Assembly: GCA_905201175.1 (NCBI GenBank)
Contig: CAJKNC010000009.1
Location: 1 to 30,275, forward strand
Reading direction: 5' to 3'
Source of the DNA: an uncultured Succinatimonas sp.
Lineage (GTDB): Bacteria > Pseudomonadota > Gammaproteobacteria > Enterobacterales > Succinivibrionaceae
DNA length: 30,275 nucleotides
In this document: positions 13,704 through 21,809 of the stretch, in pieces
Numbering within the stretch: position 1 is the first letter of the stretch
How the letters are laid out: every line of letters begins with the position of its first letter
Notes under the pieces: generated by a model
The model's database searches: none
Told to the model about the DNA's origin: nothing
The model's input: only the letters and a program-made list of their open reading frames with translations
Program-made: the position numbers and the translations under genes

Positions 13704-16187
13704 TTAAATAGCAGTACGAGTTATTCCTGCTAAATGGATATCATCAGGCCAAGAGTTTCTGTCTACTCCTTCACGAGTATCGATTTCTAATACAGCTGAA
13801 GCTTCGGCCTTACACAGGGACTGCTGATCCCATTGATTTTCAATGCTGTTTAAGACTGTATAAGTGATGGTGATTTTACCGCTTATGGTGTCAAAGCTGA
13901 TATCAATCTTAGGCTGAGATTGCTCAAAAGTAATTGCAGCATTGCTGTCATTATACAATTGCTCGGCTGAATGTTTGCTTAGCAAAGAAAAGCCGCTTAT
14001 ATCAGGCATTACTTTCAATAATCCGTGCGTGCTGGCGATTATACCTATGCTCTTTAAAAATTCCTCAGGAATATTTAATGACATCAAGTCATATTTGATT
14101 GAGGATAAGTCTGATTCAAAACCGTTAACAGAGATAATACCGGCTTTTACTGCTGAAAGAAATGATCCTGTTAAATTATCATCTTCTTCAAAATCGGAAT
14201 TATATCGCAGGGTTGCTTCAGCTGAAAGCTTTAATGTATCTAATATGCTTTTTTCAAACTCTGCATGATTATCTGAATTAAGCGGCGTATTATGCAGACT
14301 TTGCAGAAATTCTTGATTAGCACCTAATTTGCGGATTTCTTCGTTTAATTTTTCTTCAAAGTCACTGCGGGCTAGGCCTTCATCAATAGCTTTATGCAAT
14401 ACAGTATTAAGATAGGATTTAACTTGCGGCTGAATGTCCTCAGGGAAAGCCGAGACAGCTGTACTTAAAACCTGAAATTCATGGCTTTGCTTGTTTTTAT
14501 ATATTACATTGCCATTGTCATCAACCCCTATAGGATCAGGCACATCAAGATCAAGATTAATATGCTCTCTGACCTTAGTTAGGAGCTCATTAAGTCTTGG
14601 ATCTGCCTGCGAGCTGTGATATTCCTTATATTCAGTGCATGACAAAGTGCTGCTGCAGAAATATTCTAATATAGAAGCTGGATTTAATAAGCTTCTTGCA
14701 ACTAACATCTCAGCATCAGGATCTGCATTTTGCGGCTGACGATATTTGCCGGTCATAGCGGTATTTTCCATAGCATAGTTTCTTAATTGAACTGCTATAT
14801 AGCTTAAATTTGTAAATTCAGCCTGAGTCATGTCGTTATTTGTAATATGCTGCATGAATGCTGCTATTTTAGCTATGCTGGAATATTCTCCTCCTCCTGA
14901 AATATTGATGCCTATGCTGTGCAGGGCAGCATTAATCTGAGTTTCCATATTATTCAGAAATTTCACGATTTCCAAAGGAGCTTGGCTGTCTTGAGGTTTA
15001 TTCTGAAAGTAAGGTGAGATTTTTGTATAAGTTTTTACGAGTTCTGTAATGGTCTGCCATTGAGAGCCGAATTTTGCAAATTCACTCAATGGAATATTAT
15101 TCTTTTCGCAGTAAACTAAAATCTGAGCGCATTGCTTATCTGTCAAATCAGGGAAATTTGCTTTAACCTCATCTAATGCAGTGCGCTGAGCTGAGCTGAT
15201 ATTATCTATATGCGCATTATCGCCAAGCTCTTCAATTTGATTTTTAATGCTGTCGCCGCCATCGCCGAAGACCCGTTCAAAGGCTAAGGCTCCATCTCGC
15301 TCAGAAGCAACGATATTATAGGCATCTGCAATTAATGAGGCTACGGCTTGCGGATCCTTATGCTCACTTATAGCTTCTTCGGCAAGTGATGATAGTTTAT
15401 GTTCAAAGCTGTGAAATGCTTGAGAAACTATTTCTGAAAATTTAGAACGTTCTTCTCTGCTCCATTTTGTGTCTTTTGCGAGCAATGAATTAAGCTGCAT
15501 CTGATCATAAGCGGAAATAAATTGAGAGATTTCGCCGCTATTATTGTATGCTAGGGCATGAATTACAGCTGTGCCTAATTTTAAAGGATTTGGAATGTTC
15601 TTATCTTGTGCATACTGCTGGCATAGTTCTTGAGCATTTAATATCTTGCCGTCGCAATAAATCAAAGAATTGCGCAGATCATTTTGTGAAATCAATTCAA
15701 AGGAATCTTTAAGATCTGCTAAGGATGAGTGCGTGTTTTCTGATTTAGCTAAGGCCTGCTGCAGCATGTCTGTGGTCAGGCCGCTGTTAGGCTGTATTTT
15801 TATCTGTAAATTTCTTAAGGCTGTAAATGCAAGATCGTCAGCTGAGACGTCTGCATTAGCTTTGTTTGCTGCAGCTGCATTTATAAGTTCATGTGATGCT
15901 TTTTCAGCAAATGAAGCATTGTTTTTGAGCTTCTCATAACGATCAATGGCATGCTGCTCATTCATATAGGCTTTATTGCGGGTGAGAATGCCCTTAAAGA
16001 AGCGGACAAAGGCATTGTTTCTTTTAGCGTTGGGATTTATAACAAAAAGCTCGCCTTTATCATCAAGAGAAATTTTTCCGGGCTTATTGAACAAAGCTTG
16101 AGCTTGAGCATCATCGGCAGTTAATCGTCCAACTTGGCTGAAGTCTAAGGTACTAAGATCTGCTTTAAGATTAATATTGTTTGGCAT
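13704..16187 (-). CDS. 827-residue protein of unknown function, candidate secreted effector
   Basis: I do not recognise this protein. It is a large soluble polypeptide with no signal peptide, no transmembrane segment and few cysteines. It is rich in Ala, Ser, Asn and Gln and mostly helical by pattern. The first ~20 residues are polar (N, D, S, T, L), as in type III secretion signals. A short beta-like stretch (KISLDDKGELFVIN, 38-51) and a basic patch (NAKRNNAFVRFFKGILTR, 53-70) follow, where effectors often bind their chaperone. The last ~80 residues look beta-rich (for example KIDISFDTISGKITITYT). No catalytic motif was found. The frame extends 17 codons upstream into the preceding gene, but ATG 16187 with AGAGG 10 bases before it is the better start. 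It lies 22 bases downstream of a CesT-like chaperone candidate, which is the main reason to suspect an effector. Confidence 0.6.
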   Translation of the reverse strand: MPNNINLKADLSTLDFSQVGRLTADDAQAQALFNKPGKISLDDKGELFVINPNAKRNNAFVRFFKGILTRNKAYMNEQHAIDRYEKLKNNASFAEKASHELINAAAANKANADVSADDLAFTALRNLQIKIQPNSGLTTDMLQQALAKSENTHSSLADLKDSFELISQNDLRNSLIYCDGKILNAQELCQQYAQDKNIPNPLKLGTAVIHALAYNNSGEISQFISAYDQMQLNSLLAKDTKWSREERSKFSEIVSQAFHSFEHKLSSLAEEAISEHKDPQAVASLIADAYNIVASERDGALAFERVFGDGGDSIKNQIEELGDNAHIDNISSAQRTALDEVKANFPDLTDKQCAQILVYCEKNNIPLSEFAKFGSQWQTITELVKTYTKISPYFQNKPQDSQAPLEIVKFLNNMETQINAALHSIGINISGGGEYSSIAKIAAFMQHITNNDMTQAEFTNLSYIAVQLRNYAMENTAMTGKYRQPQNADPDAEMLVARSLLNPASILEYFCSSTLSCTEYKEYHSSQADPRLNELLTKVREHINLDLDVPDPIGVDDNGNVIYKNKQSHEFQVLSTAVSAFPEDIQPQVKSYLNTVLHKAIDEGLARSDFEEKLNEEIRKLGANQEFLQSLHNTPLNSDNHAEFEKSILDTLKLSAEATLRYNSDFEEDDNLTGSFLSAVKAGIISVNGFESDLSSIKYDLMSLNIPEEFLKSIGIIASTHGLLKVMPDISGFSLLSKHSAEQLYNDSNAAITFEQSQPKIDISFDTISGKITITYTVLNSIENQWDQQSLCKAEASAVLEIDTREGVDRNSWPDDIHLAGITRTAI

Positions 16188-16209
16188 AATAGATACCTCT
16201 TTTTTAGAA

Positions 16210-17064
16210 TTAGGCGATGATAAAGTTAGCAAAATCATTAATTATGCTGCTGTTTTCTGCAGCAAGAGAGGCATAATGTACAGATAGTTCTGTTTTTAAT
16301 TTTAGATGAGCTGCAAGCAGCTTGAGAAATTGCTCTGCAGAACAGTCGTCAGCCTCGATCAGAGTATTTAGATAGAGATTATGCTCATCAAAAGTAAAGA
16401 AAAAGCTGCCTTGAAGCTTTAGGCTGCTGTAAGCTGCATCTTCAAGCTGCGCAGCTGATAATTCAGAGCATAGCAGTGATTTTAGGATAATAGTTTGATT
16501 ATAAGGATTTAGCTTAAGCAGCACTGTCTGATCATTGATTTCTAAGCGATTAAAGTTCTCATAAAGAGCTTGCGGATTAATACCTGCATTTAAAAGCAAT
16601 TTATCTAGGGTATCGTAAGCTTCAGCGGTGTTGCTGATATTTGTATTGGCAGTGCGCTTGCCTGTATAGTAGTAGGTACATAAAGCGTTTAAATTGAACA
16701 TGTTTTGATTAAATTCATCTTGAGACAGATCCTCAAGATTAAACAGAGCAAAAAAACTCAGTTTTTGCTCTGAAGCTGAGGGGCAGCATATCGCATTGCA
16801 TAAGTTCTGCCGCTTGTCTTCAAGCCGGCGGCAAAGCAGCAAGGCTTCTTCTTCAAAGCTTTTATTCTGCTCATCGCGCTCTAGGGTTACAATTACTAAA
16901 GCTTTTCGAGAGCCTTTGCTGTCAATTTCTTTTAACGAACATAAAGCGCGCTCAAATGCTAAAAAATAATATCCGTCATCGGCATCGCTGTTCATTACAT
17001 CCTTTATCACTTCCATAGGGAAATCTTGGGCTTCTGCATACCCTTTAATAAACTGCTCTAACAT
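16210..17064 (-). CDS. candidate tandem CesT-like secretion chaperone (two fused units)
   Basis: This 284-residue protein is unknown by sequence but shows a pattern I recognise. Residues 1-135 read helix (LEQFIKGYAEA), strands (YYFLAFERALCSL, KALVIVTLERD), helix (FEEEALLLCRRLEDKRQNL), strand pair (KLSFFALFNLEDL), helix (DEFNQNMFNLNALCTYY). Residues 147-270 repeat the order: helix, strands (QTVLLKLNPYNQTIILKSLL), helix (AAQLEDAAYSSL), strand pair (GSFFFTFDEHNLYLNTLIE), helix (AEQFLKLLAAHLKLKTEL). That is the fold order of CesT-family class I type III chaperones, which are normally 130-170 residues and act as dimers. The protein looks acidic, which also fits. I chose ATG 17064, which has GAGGG 7 bases before it, over the GTG six codons upstream. 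It is the first gene of a two-gene unit whose second gene would encode its client. No secretion genes are nearby. The assignment is inferred. Confidence 0.55.
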   Translation of the reverse strand: MLEQFIKGYAEAQDFPMEVIKDVMNSDADDGYYFLAFERALCSLKEIDSKGSRKALVIVTLERDEQNKSFEEEALLLCRRLEDKRQNLCNAICCPSASEQKLSFFALFNLEDLSQDEFNQNMFNLNALCTYYYTGKRTANTNISNTAEAYDTLDKLLLNAGINPQALYENFNRLEINDQTVLLKLNPYNQTIILKSLLCSELSAAQLEDAAYSSLKLQGSFFFTFDEHNLYLNTLIEADDCSAEQFLKLLAAHLKLKTELSVHYASLAAENSSIINDFANFIIA

Positions 17065-17087
17065 AAAACGCCCTCTGCACAAAACTC

Positions 17088-17116
17088 CGTATAGATGTAT
17101 TCTTACATAAGATCAA
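17088..17116 (-). promoter_or_regulatory. predicted promoter of the chaperone/effector-like unit
   Basis: On the - strand TTGATC (17116-17111) is followed after 17 bases by TATACG (17093-17088). Transcription would begin near 17081, 17 bases before the ATG and just upstream of the GAGGG ribosome site. A further TGATC lies about one and a half turns upstream and might be part of a regulator site. Confidence 0.5.
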
Positions 17117-17254
17117 ATTTTTATTTTGTTTTAGATCACTTTTTAAAAAACTTATAGGCATTTATTTACAATAATTTGTCTTAAGCAATCAGCAGAGATT
17201 TTTTTTCGGCATGATTTTCTGCCTGTATTTGAGGCTCTGAGTAAATAAGATAAA

Positions 17255-17265
17255 TTTGCTAAAAT
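17255..17265 (+). promoter_or_regulatory. extended -10 promoter element upstream of glnE
   Basis: TTTGCTAAAAT with TG-n-TAAAAT, 126 bases before the glnE ATG. It matches the elements before tsaD, the ygiF-like gene and the dnaC-like gene. Confidence 0.45.
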
Positions 17266-17350
17266 AAAAATAAGCAGACAAATATAATTATTTTGCTTAA
17301 TTATCAGATATATGTAACAAAAAATCTAAAGATAAAGCTTAGGCTTTAGT

Positions 17351-17356
17351 TATAAT
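17351..17356 (+). promoter_or_regulatory. consensus -10 TATAAT near glnE
   Basis: TATAAT, 35 bases before the ATG, with a start expected near 17363. The region 17 bases upstream (AAAGAT) is a poor -35 match. Which of this and the 17255 element drives glnE cannot be told from sequence. Confidence 0.4.
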
Positions 17357-17391
17357 TTATATGGATATTTTGTCAAAATTTTGGAGGAAAG

Positions 17392-20274
17392 ATGCCGTAC
17401 GATATAAAGCCTGATCCTTTAAATTTGCCTCAATTGCCGCAGATATTGCAGATTGAGGCGCAAAATCAATATGAGCGCTTAAAAAAGCATCTTCCTGAAG
17501 ATATTTTTGCAAAGTTTGAGGCAAGATCTGAGTTTTTATATGTTTTAGCATTATCTGATTTTGTCGCCAATACCATATTTTCCTATCCAAAAGAATGTGC
17601 AGAGCTGTTAGACAGGGGAGCTTTAGATAATCCTTGCTTTAACGAAGACTTAAAAGCGGCGGTTGAAAATTTTATTGTACAGGGATTGTCTGATTTTGAA
17701 TTAAAAAAGCGGCTGCGCATCTTAAGGCGTACCCGCACTATGATCATAGCCTGGCGTGATCTCTGCGGCATGGCAGAGATAAATGAAGTTATGGGCGCTT
17801 TAAGTCTTTTAGCTGAATTGATCGTTTTGCGCACAATCGAAGTGGTGCGCTTGTCTTTTAAGCGGGCTTATGGCGATGCTTTATGCGAAGACGGCTCGCA
17901 GATGCCGCTTTTAACCTATGCTATGGGCAAGCTTGGCGGTGAGGAGTTAAATTTTTCCTCTGATATAGATTTGATCTTTGCCTATCCTGAGGACGGTGAA
18001 ACTACGGGAGGGCCTCGGTCTTTAAGCTTCAGAGAATTTTTTACTAGGATAGTGCAGAGAAGTGCAAATTTTTTATCTGATATTACTGTAGACAGTTTTT
18101 GCTACCGCATTGATTTAAGACTGCGTCCCTTCGGAGATGCAGGTCCTATGGTCTCAACCTTTGACGGCATGGCGACCTATTATGAAACGCAGGGACGCAC
18201 CTGGGAGCGCTATGCTTTAGTTAAAGCCAGATTATTAGGCGGCTACAGCGTTTACCGTGAATACGGGCCTGAGCTTGTAAGTCTGCTTAGGCCTTTTGTC
18301 TATCGCCGTTATCTTGATTACGGCGCCGTGCAGTCATTGCGCAAGCTCAAGCACATGATTGAGGCTGAACTGCGCCGCAAGCGCCGTATTAATAATTTTA
18401 AATTAGGCGAAGGCGGCATTCGGGAGATTGAGTTTATTGCGCAGGTATTTGAGCTGATGCGCGGCGGCCGCTATGAGGAGCTGCGTGAGCGCTCTTTGCG
18501 CAAAACCCTGGTGGCCTTGGCAGACTTGGAGCTGCTGCCTTCAGAGGTTGCCGCTAAGCTTGATGATGCTTATGTATATTTAAGGAGACTTGAAAATGTA
18601 ATTCAGGAATTTTCCGATAAGCAGACGCAGACTATCCCTGATAATGAGCGCGATATCGCCCGCATGCTTATAGCTATGCATCAAAATTCTCTGGAAGAAT
18701 TTTTATCTCAGCTTCAGAGCATTATGTCTTTTGTGCATCAGGAATTTTGTCAGGTCGTATCGGATGACGGACAGGATGAAGATAATATTGTGGGCTTTGA
18801 CCTGTGGGAGAGCGATTCTACAGCAGAAGAGCTGGCAGCAGATTTGAAGCCTTATATGCATAAGAGCGAGGAAGCTTTGGATTTGGCAAAAAATATTATT
18901 GCCCTTAAGAAGAATCTTTCCCGCTACCCGGTAGGTCCTGTAGGCCGTGAAACTTTAGTGCGCTTGATGCCTAAGATTATTTTAGCCGTCAGCTCAGAAA
19001 ATCAGGCTCCGGATTTATTTAAAAAAGTAGCCGGCTTAGTTGAGCAGGTTGCAACGCGCACTCCTTACATGCAGCTTTTAGCTGACAATAACCGCGTGCT
19101 GCAGCGCTTTATCAGCCTTATCAAAGAAAATGTTTTTGCCGCCGAGCTGATTACTGCTCATCCTATTTTATTAGATGAGCTCCTGATGCCGCAGCTGTAT
19201 CACACTCCTCCGAGCTGTCAGGAGAATTTGATGCGCCTGCAGGAGCGGCTGCTGCGAATTGAAAATAATGATCTTGAAGAGCAGATGGAAGAATTAAGGC
19301 TCTTCAAAAAGATTATGATTTTTAGAATTGCCATGTCTGATAAAGCGCATACACTGCCTGTAATGAAGATTTCAGATGCCTTAACGTGGCTTGCTGAGGC
19401 AATTGTCAAGGAGCTTTTAATTTTAGCCTGGCATCAGACGGTAGCTAAATACGGCGAACCGCCTAATTGTACGGCTGACGATCCTGGAATGGCGGTAATT
19501 GCTTACGGCAAATTAGGCGGCATTGAGCTGGGCTATAAATCTGATTTAGATATGGTATTTATATGCGGCAGCTCTGATGAATATACCTTAGGCGAGCATA
19601 GCGTCAGCTGCAATATGTTCTATCAGCGTTTAGTCCAAAGAATGCTTCATCTGTCAGTAACGCGTACCGCAGGAGGAGTTCTTTACGATTTGGATATGCG
19701 CCTAAGACCTGATGGCGATTCTGGACTGCTGATTTCAGATATTAAGAGCTTTGAGTATTATCAGAAAAATCGAGCCTGGACGTGGGAGCATCAGGCGCTG
19801 GTCAGAGCTCGTCCGATTGCCGGATCGCGCAAAATTATTTCTGAATTCAACCGTATCCGCAATGATGTTTTGCGTACGCCCCGCGATCCGTACAAGCTCA
19901 AGGAAGATGTAATTGAGATGCGTAATAAGATGCGCAAGCATCTTGATCGCGGCGGTGATAAATTATTTGACCTAAAGCAAAGTCCTGGCGGCATGGTGGA
20001 TATTGAATTTATTGCTCAGTATCTGACTTTGCGGGAGGCGCCTTTGCATCAGGGCATGGTTTTATGGTCAGATAATGTGCGCATTTTTGATGAATGTGCC
20101 CGCCTGCATCTTTTAGATGCTGAATTATGCAGCGCGCTTAAAGATGCCTATTTAAAGCTAAGAGAGTGTTACCACCAGATTTCGCTTGCAGATCTGCCGC
20201 GCTTAGTTGCCATAGAGCATCGGCCGCAAGTATGCGCGGAGATTATATCCATCTGGAAGCAAATTTTTTCCTAA
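17392..20274 (+). CDS. glnE: bifunctional glutamine synthetase adenylyltransferase / adenylyl-removing enzyme
   Basis: GlnE switches glutamine synthetase off by adding AMP and on by phosphorolytic removal, under control of the PII protein and glutamine. The 960-residue protein (E. coli 946) has both nucleotidyltransferase domains. The N-terminal, AMP-removing domain has GKLGGEELNFSSDIDLIF at 179-196. The C-terminal, AMP-adding domain has GKLGGIELGYKSDLDMVF at 706-723, with D718 and D720. Both Asp-x-Asp pairs are intact, so both activities are expected. A strong TTGGAGGAAAG precedes the ATG. In E. coli glnE follows ygiF directly and is followed by hldE; here a cassette separates it from ygiF and hldE is absent. 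Its stop overlaps the stop of the convergent lipoprotein gene. Confidence 0.97.
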   Translation: MPYDIKPDPLNLPQLPQILQIEAQNQYERLKKHLPEDIFAKFEARSEFLYVLALSDFVANTIFSYPKECAELLDRGALDNPCFNEDLKAAVENFIVQGLSDFELKKRLRILRRTRTMIIAWRDLCGMAEINEVMGALSLLAELIVLRTIEVVRLSFKRAYGDALCEDGSQMPLLTYAMGKLGGEELNFSSDIDLIFAYPEDGETTGGPRSLSFREFFTRIVQRSANFLSDITVDSFCYRIDLRLRPFGDAGPMVSTFDGMATYYETQGRTWERYALVKARLLGGYSVYREYGPELVSLLRPFVYRRYLDYGAVQSLRKLKHMIEAELRRKRRINNFKLGEGGIREIEFIAQVFELMRGGRYEELRERSLRKTLVALADLELLPSEVAAKLDDAYVYLRRLENVIQEFSDKQTQTIPDNERDIARMLIAMHQNSLEEFLSQLQSIMSFVHQEFCQVVSDDGQDEDNIVGFDLWESDSTAEELAADLKPYMHKSEEALDLAKNIIALKKNLSRYPVGPVGRETLVRLMPKIILAVSSENQAPDLFKKVAGLVEQVATRTPYMQLLADNNRVLQRFISLIKENVFAAELITAHPILLDELLMPQLYHTPPSCQENLMRLQERLLRIENNDLEEQMEELRLFKKIMIFRIAMSDKAHTLPVMKISDALTWLAEAIVKELLILAWHQTVAKYGEPPNCTADDPGMAVIAYGKLGGIELGYKSDLDMVFICGSSDEYTLGEHSVSCNMFYQRLVQRMLHLSVTRTAGGVLYDLDMRLRPDGDSGLLISDIKSFEYYQKNRAWTWEHQALVRARPIAGSRKIISEFNRIRNDVLRTPRDPYKLKEDVIEMRNKMRKHLDRGGDKLFDLKQSPGGMVDIEFIAQYLTLREAPLHQGMVLWSDNVRIFDECARLHLLDAELCSALKDAYLKLRECYHQISLADLPRLVAIEHRPQVCAEIISIWKQIFS

Positions 20275-20678
20275 TCAAAGGGATCGAATGGATCGTCAGG
20301 GAAAATTACGCTGGCAGGAGGAATTTCAAATTCTAACTGCCCTTTTTTATTAGGAAGCTTAGGGCCTAAGCCGTCAGGACATTTATAAGCACGCCCCGAA
20401 AGAGCTACGCCTACCATATTAAAGGTCAAGGCTCCGGCATAGGCATGAGTTTCTACTAAGTGAGTTGCACCGAGCTTTGAGGCATCATACTGCAATTGAA
20501 AGCGGGCTGTCTGAATATTGCCTAAGACGCCGGTGTCTACATTGCCTAAAAAAGTACAGCCTTGTACCTCCTCAGGCAGAGCCGTAACCACTTGTTTGGC
20601 TCGGCTGATTTCTGCATCAGAATAGCAGCCGCTTAAGGCTGCTGCCATCAATGTGCTCAAAAATATTAATTTTTTCAT
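20271..20678 (-). CDS. DUF4156-type lipoprotein
   Basis: A 135-residue lipoprotein. The start MKKLIFLSTLMAAALSGCYS holds a lipobox LSGC, with Cys18 as the lipidation site. The mature part has CTFLGNVDTG, GATHLVETHAYAG and SGRAYKCP, the pattern of DUF4156 lipoproteins (YjeI-like). Their function is unknown. The tail is proline/acidic (FPDDPFDPFD). It starts 14 bases after the acyltransferase gene with no clear ribosome site, so translation may be coupled. Its TAG stop overlaps the TAA of glnE on the other strand, leaving no space for a terminator between the convergent genes. Confidence 0.8.
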   Translation of the reverse strand: MKKLIFLSTLMAAALSGCYSDAEISRAKQVVTALPEEVQGCTFLGNVDTGVLGNIQTARFQLQYDASKLGATHLVETHAYAGALTFNMVGVALSGRAYKCPDGLGPKLPNKKGQLEFEIPPASVIFPDDPFDPFD

Positions 20679-20692
20679 ATGTTTATTTAAAA

Positions 20693-21739
20693 TTAGTGTC
20701 TAATTAAAGGGTAACGAGAGCTTTCTCCTTCAGGAGTAGTTTTAAAACGGCGATGCAGCCATAAATACTGCTCGGGAGCCATTCGTATCATCTGCTCTAA
20801 AACCTGATTGACTCGCTTAGTATCGGCAGTAGCATCCTCTGTAGGAAAATCCGTCAAAGGTTCTTTTACAAACAATTGATATTTGCCGTTTTTGCGAATA
20901 GTCCATGACGGCTGCACCAGAGTGTTTTTAACTCTAGCCAAATTATGCGTTCCGATTACGGTTGCAGCTTTTTCCACGCCGAAGAACGGTACGAATACAG
21001 AAGCATTTTTGCCATAGTCCTGATCAGGAGCATACCATATAGGCAGATTGCGCATGAGTGCCTTGATCATGCTTCTAGGATCGTTTCTGTCTACTAAGGC
21101 TAAATTATTGCGCAGACGTCCATGTACCTGAGCCCACTCCCAAACTGGGTGATCGGTAGGTCTGTAGACGCCGATGCCTGGAGTTATATAGAGCGCATAC
21201 AGTCTGGCCATAATCTCAAGATGTACAAAATGAGCAGTTAGAACCAGAATAGGTCTTTGCGCATGAGCAATTTCTTTAGCGCGCTTTAAATCCTGCTCAT
21301 CGATGCAGGCATGTCTTAGCAGGCGCTTATCTGACCAGAACCAGGCCATGCCCGTCTCGAAGATTGCCTGTCCGGAATTTTCCTGAATTTTTTTTGAAAG
21401 CGCGTGCCTTTCAATATCATTTAGCTCTGGGAAGGCTAATTCAAGATTCCGCCTTAAGACGTATTTACGGCTTGGACTTATAGTCCCCAATAGGCGTCCG
21501 ATCTTGCGGCCTAAAAACATCAAAACGGGGTAGGGCAGAACGGTAACGAGAAGATAGAGCAAAAAAATCGTGCACCAAGCACCCCAAAAATAAGGGTGAA
21601 ACATTTGCTTCACAATTATAGCTTTGCTGACGAAACCTTTGCCCCAGCCTTTTTGTACTATGGTAAAGCGTTTCTTTTCTTTCTCTTCTGCGGCTTTTTT
21701 CTGCCAGCTAGGGTGTAAATCAATCTGTTTTTTAGGCAT
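20693..21739 (-). CDS. lpxL: LpxL/HtrB-family lipid A acyltransferase
   Basis: This membrane-anchored enzyme transfers a secondary acyl chain (laurate or similar) from acyl-ACP to the Kdo-lipid A precursor. Evidence: one N-terminal hydrophobic segment (about 52-75), RRNLELAFPEL (96-106), and the catalytic HX4E motif in TAHFVHLE (H170, E175). WYAPDQDYGKNASVFVPFFG follows, and LWLHRRFKTTPEGE sits near the C-terminus, typical of LpxL. LpxM or LpxP cannot be fully excluded. At 348 residues it is about 40 longer than E. coli LpxL (306). The extra part is a charged, lysine-rich N-terminal stretch before the membrane anchor. It heads a two-gene unit with the DUF4156 lipoprotein. Confidence 0.88.
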   Translation of the reverse strand: MPKKQIDLHPSWQKKAAEEKEKKRFTIVQKGWGKGFVSKAIIVKQMFHPYFWGAWCTIFLLYLLVTVLPYPVLMFLGRKIGRLLGTISPSRKYVLRRNLELAFPELNDIERHALSKKIQENSGQAIFETGMAWFWSDKRLLRHACIDEQDLKRAKEIAHAQRPILVLTAHFVHLEIMARLYALYITPGIGVYRPTDHPVWEWAQVHGRLRNNLALVDRNDPRSMIKALMRNLPIWYAPDQDYGKNASVFVPFFGVEKAATVIGTHNLARVKNTLVQPSWTIRKNGKYQLFVKEPLTDFPTEDATADTKRVNQVLEQMIRMAPEQYLWLHRRFKTTPEGESSRYPLIRH

Positions 21740-21784
21740 ATATCTTCTTTAAATAATATTTGAGCTAGGTTAATAGACTGTAAG

Positions 21785-21809
21785 GAGATAATCCAATTTT
21801 CTTTATCTC
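21785..21809 (-). other. stem-loop just after the galR stop
   Basis: GAGATAA (21785-21791) and TTATCTC (21803-21809) make a 7-bp stem with an 11-base loop that begins within the galR stop codon on the - strand. No T-run follows on that strand, so termination is uncertain. galR transcripts may read into the acyltransferase gene. Confidence 0.35.

Larger units (their letters stand above)
17065..17391. other. 327-base divergent regulatory region between the cassette and glnE
   Basis: No gene lies here. It contains the predicted promoter of the - strand cassette (17088-17116), an extended -10 element (17255-17265) and a consensus -10 TATAAT (17351-17356) for glnE. The rest is very AT-rich, with two TGATC copies on the - strand about 23 bases apart (near 17112 and 17135). 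Confidence 0.5.

Noticed and set aside
13942..14268. 108-codon + strand ORF inside the 827-residue protein gene
   Set aside because: It lies opposite a longer open frame that has a good start, ribosome site and terminator; it shows no domain signature of its own.
13704..17064. Toxin-antitoxin or phage-defence pair as an explanation of the two unknown genes
   Set aside because: No nuclease, ATPase, DNA-binding or membrane-pore motif was found in either protein, and the chaperone-like fold pattern fits better; not excluded without structure prediction.
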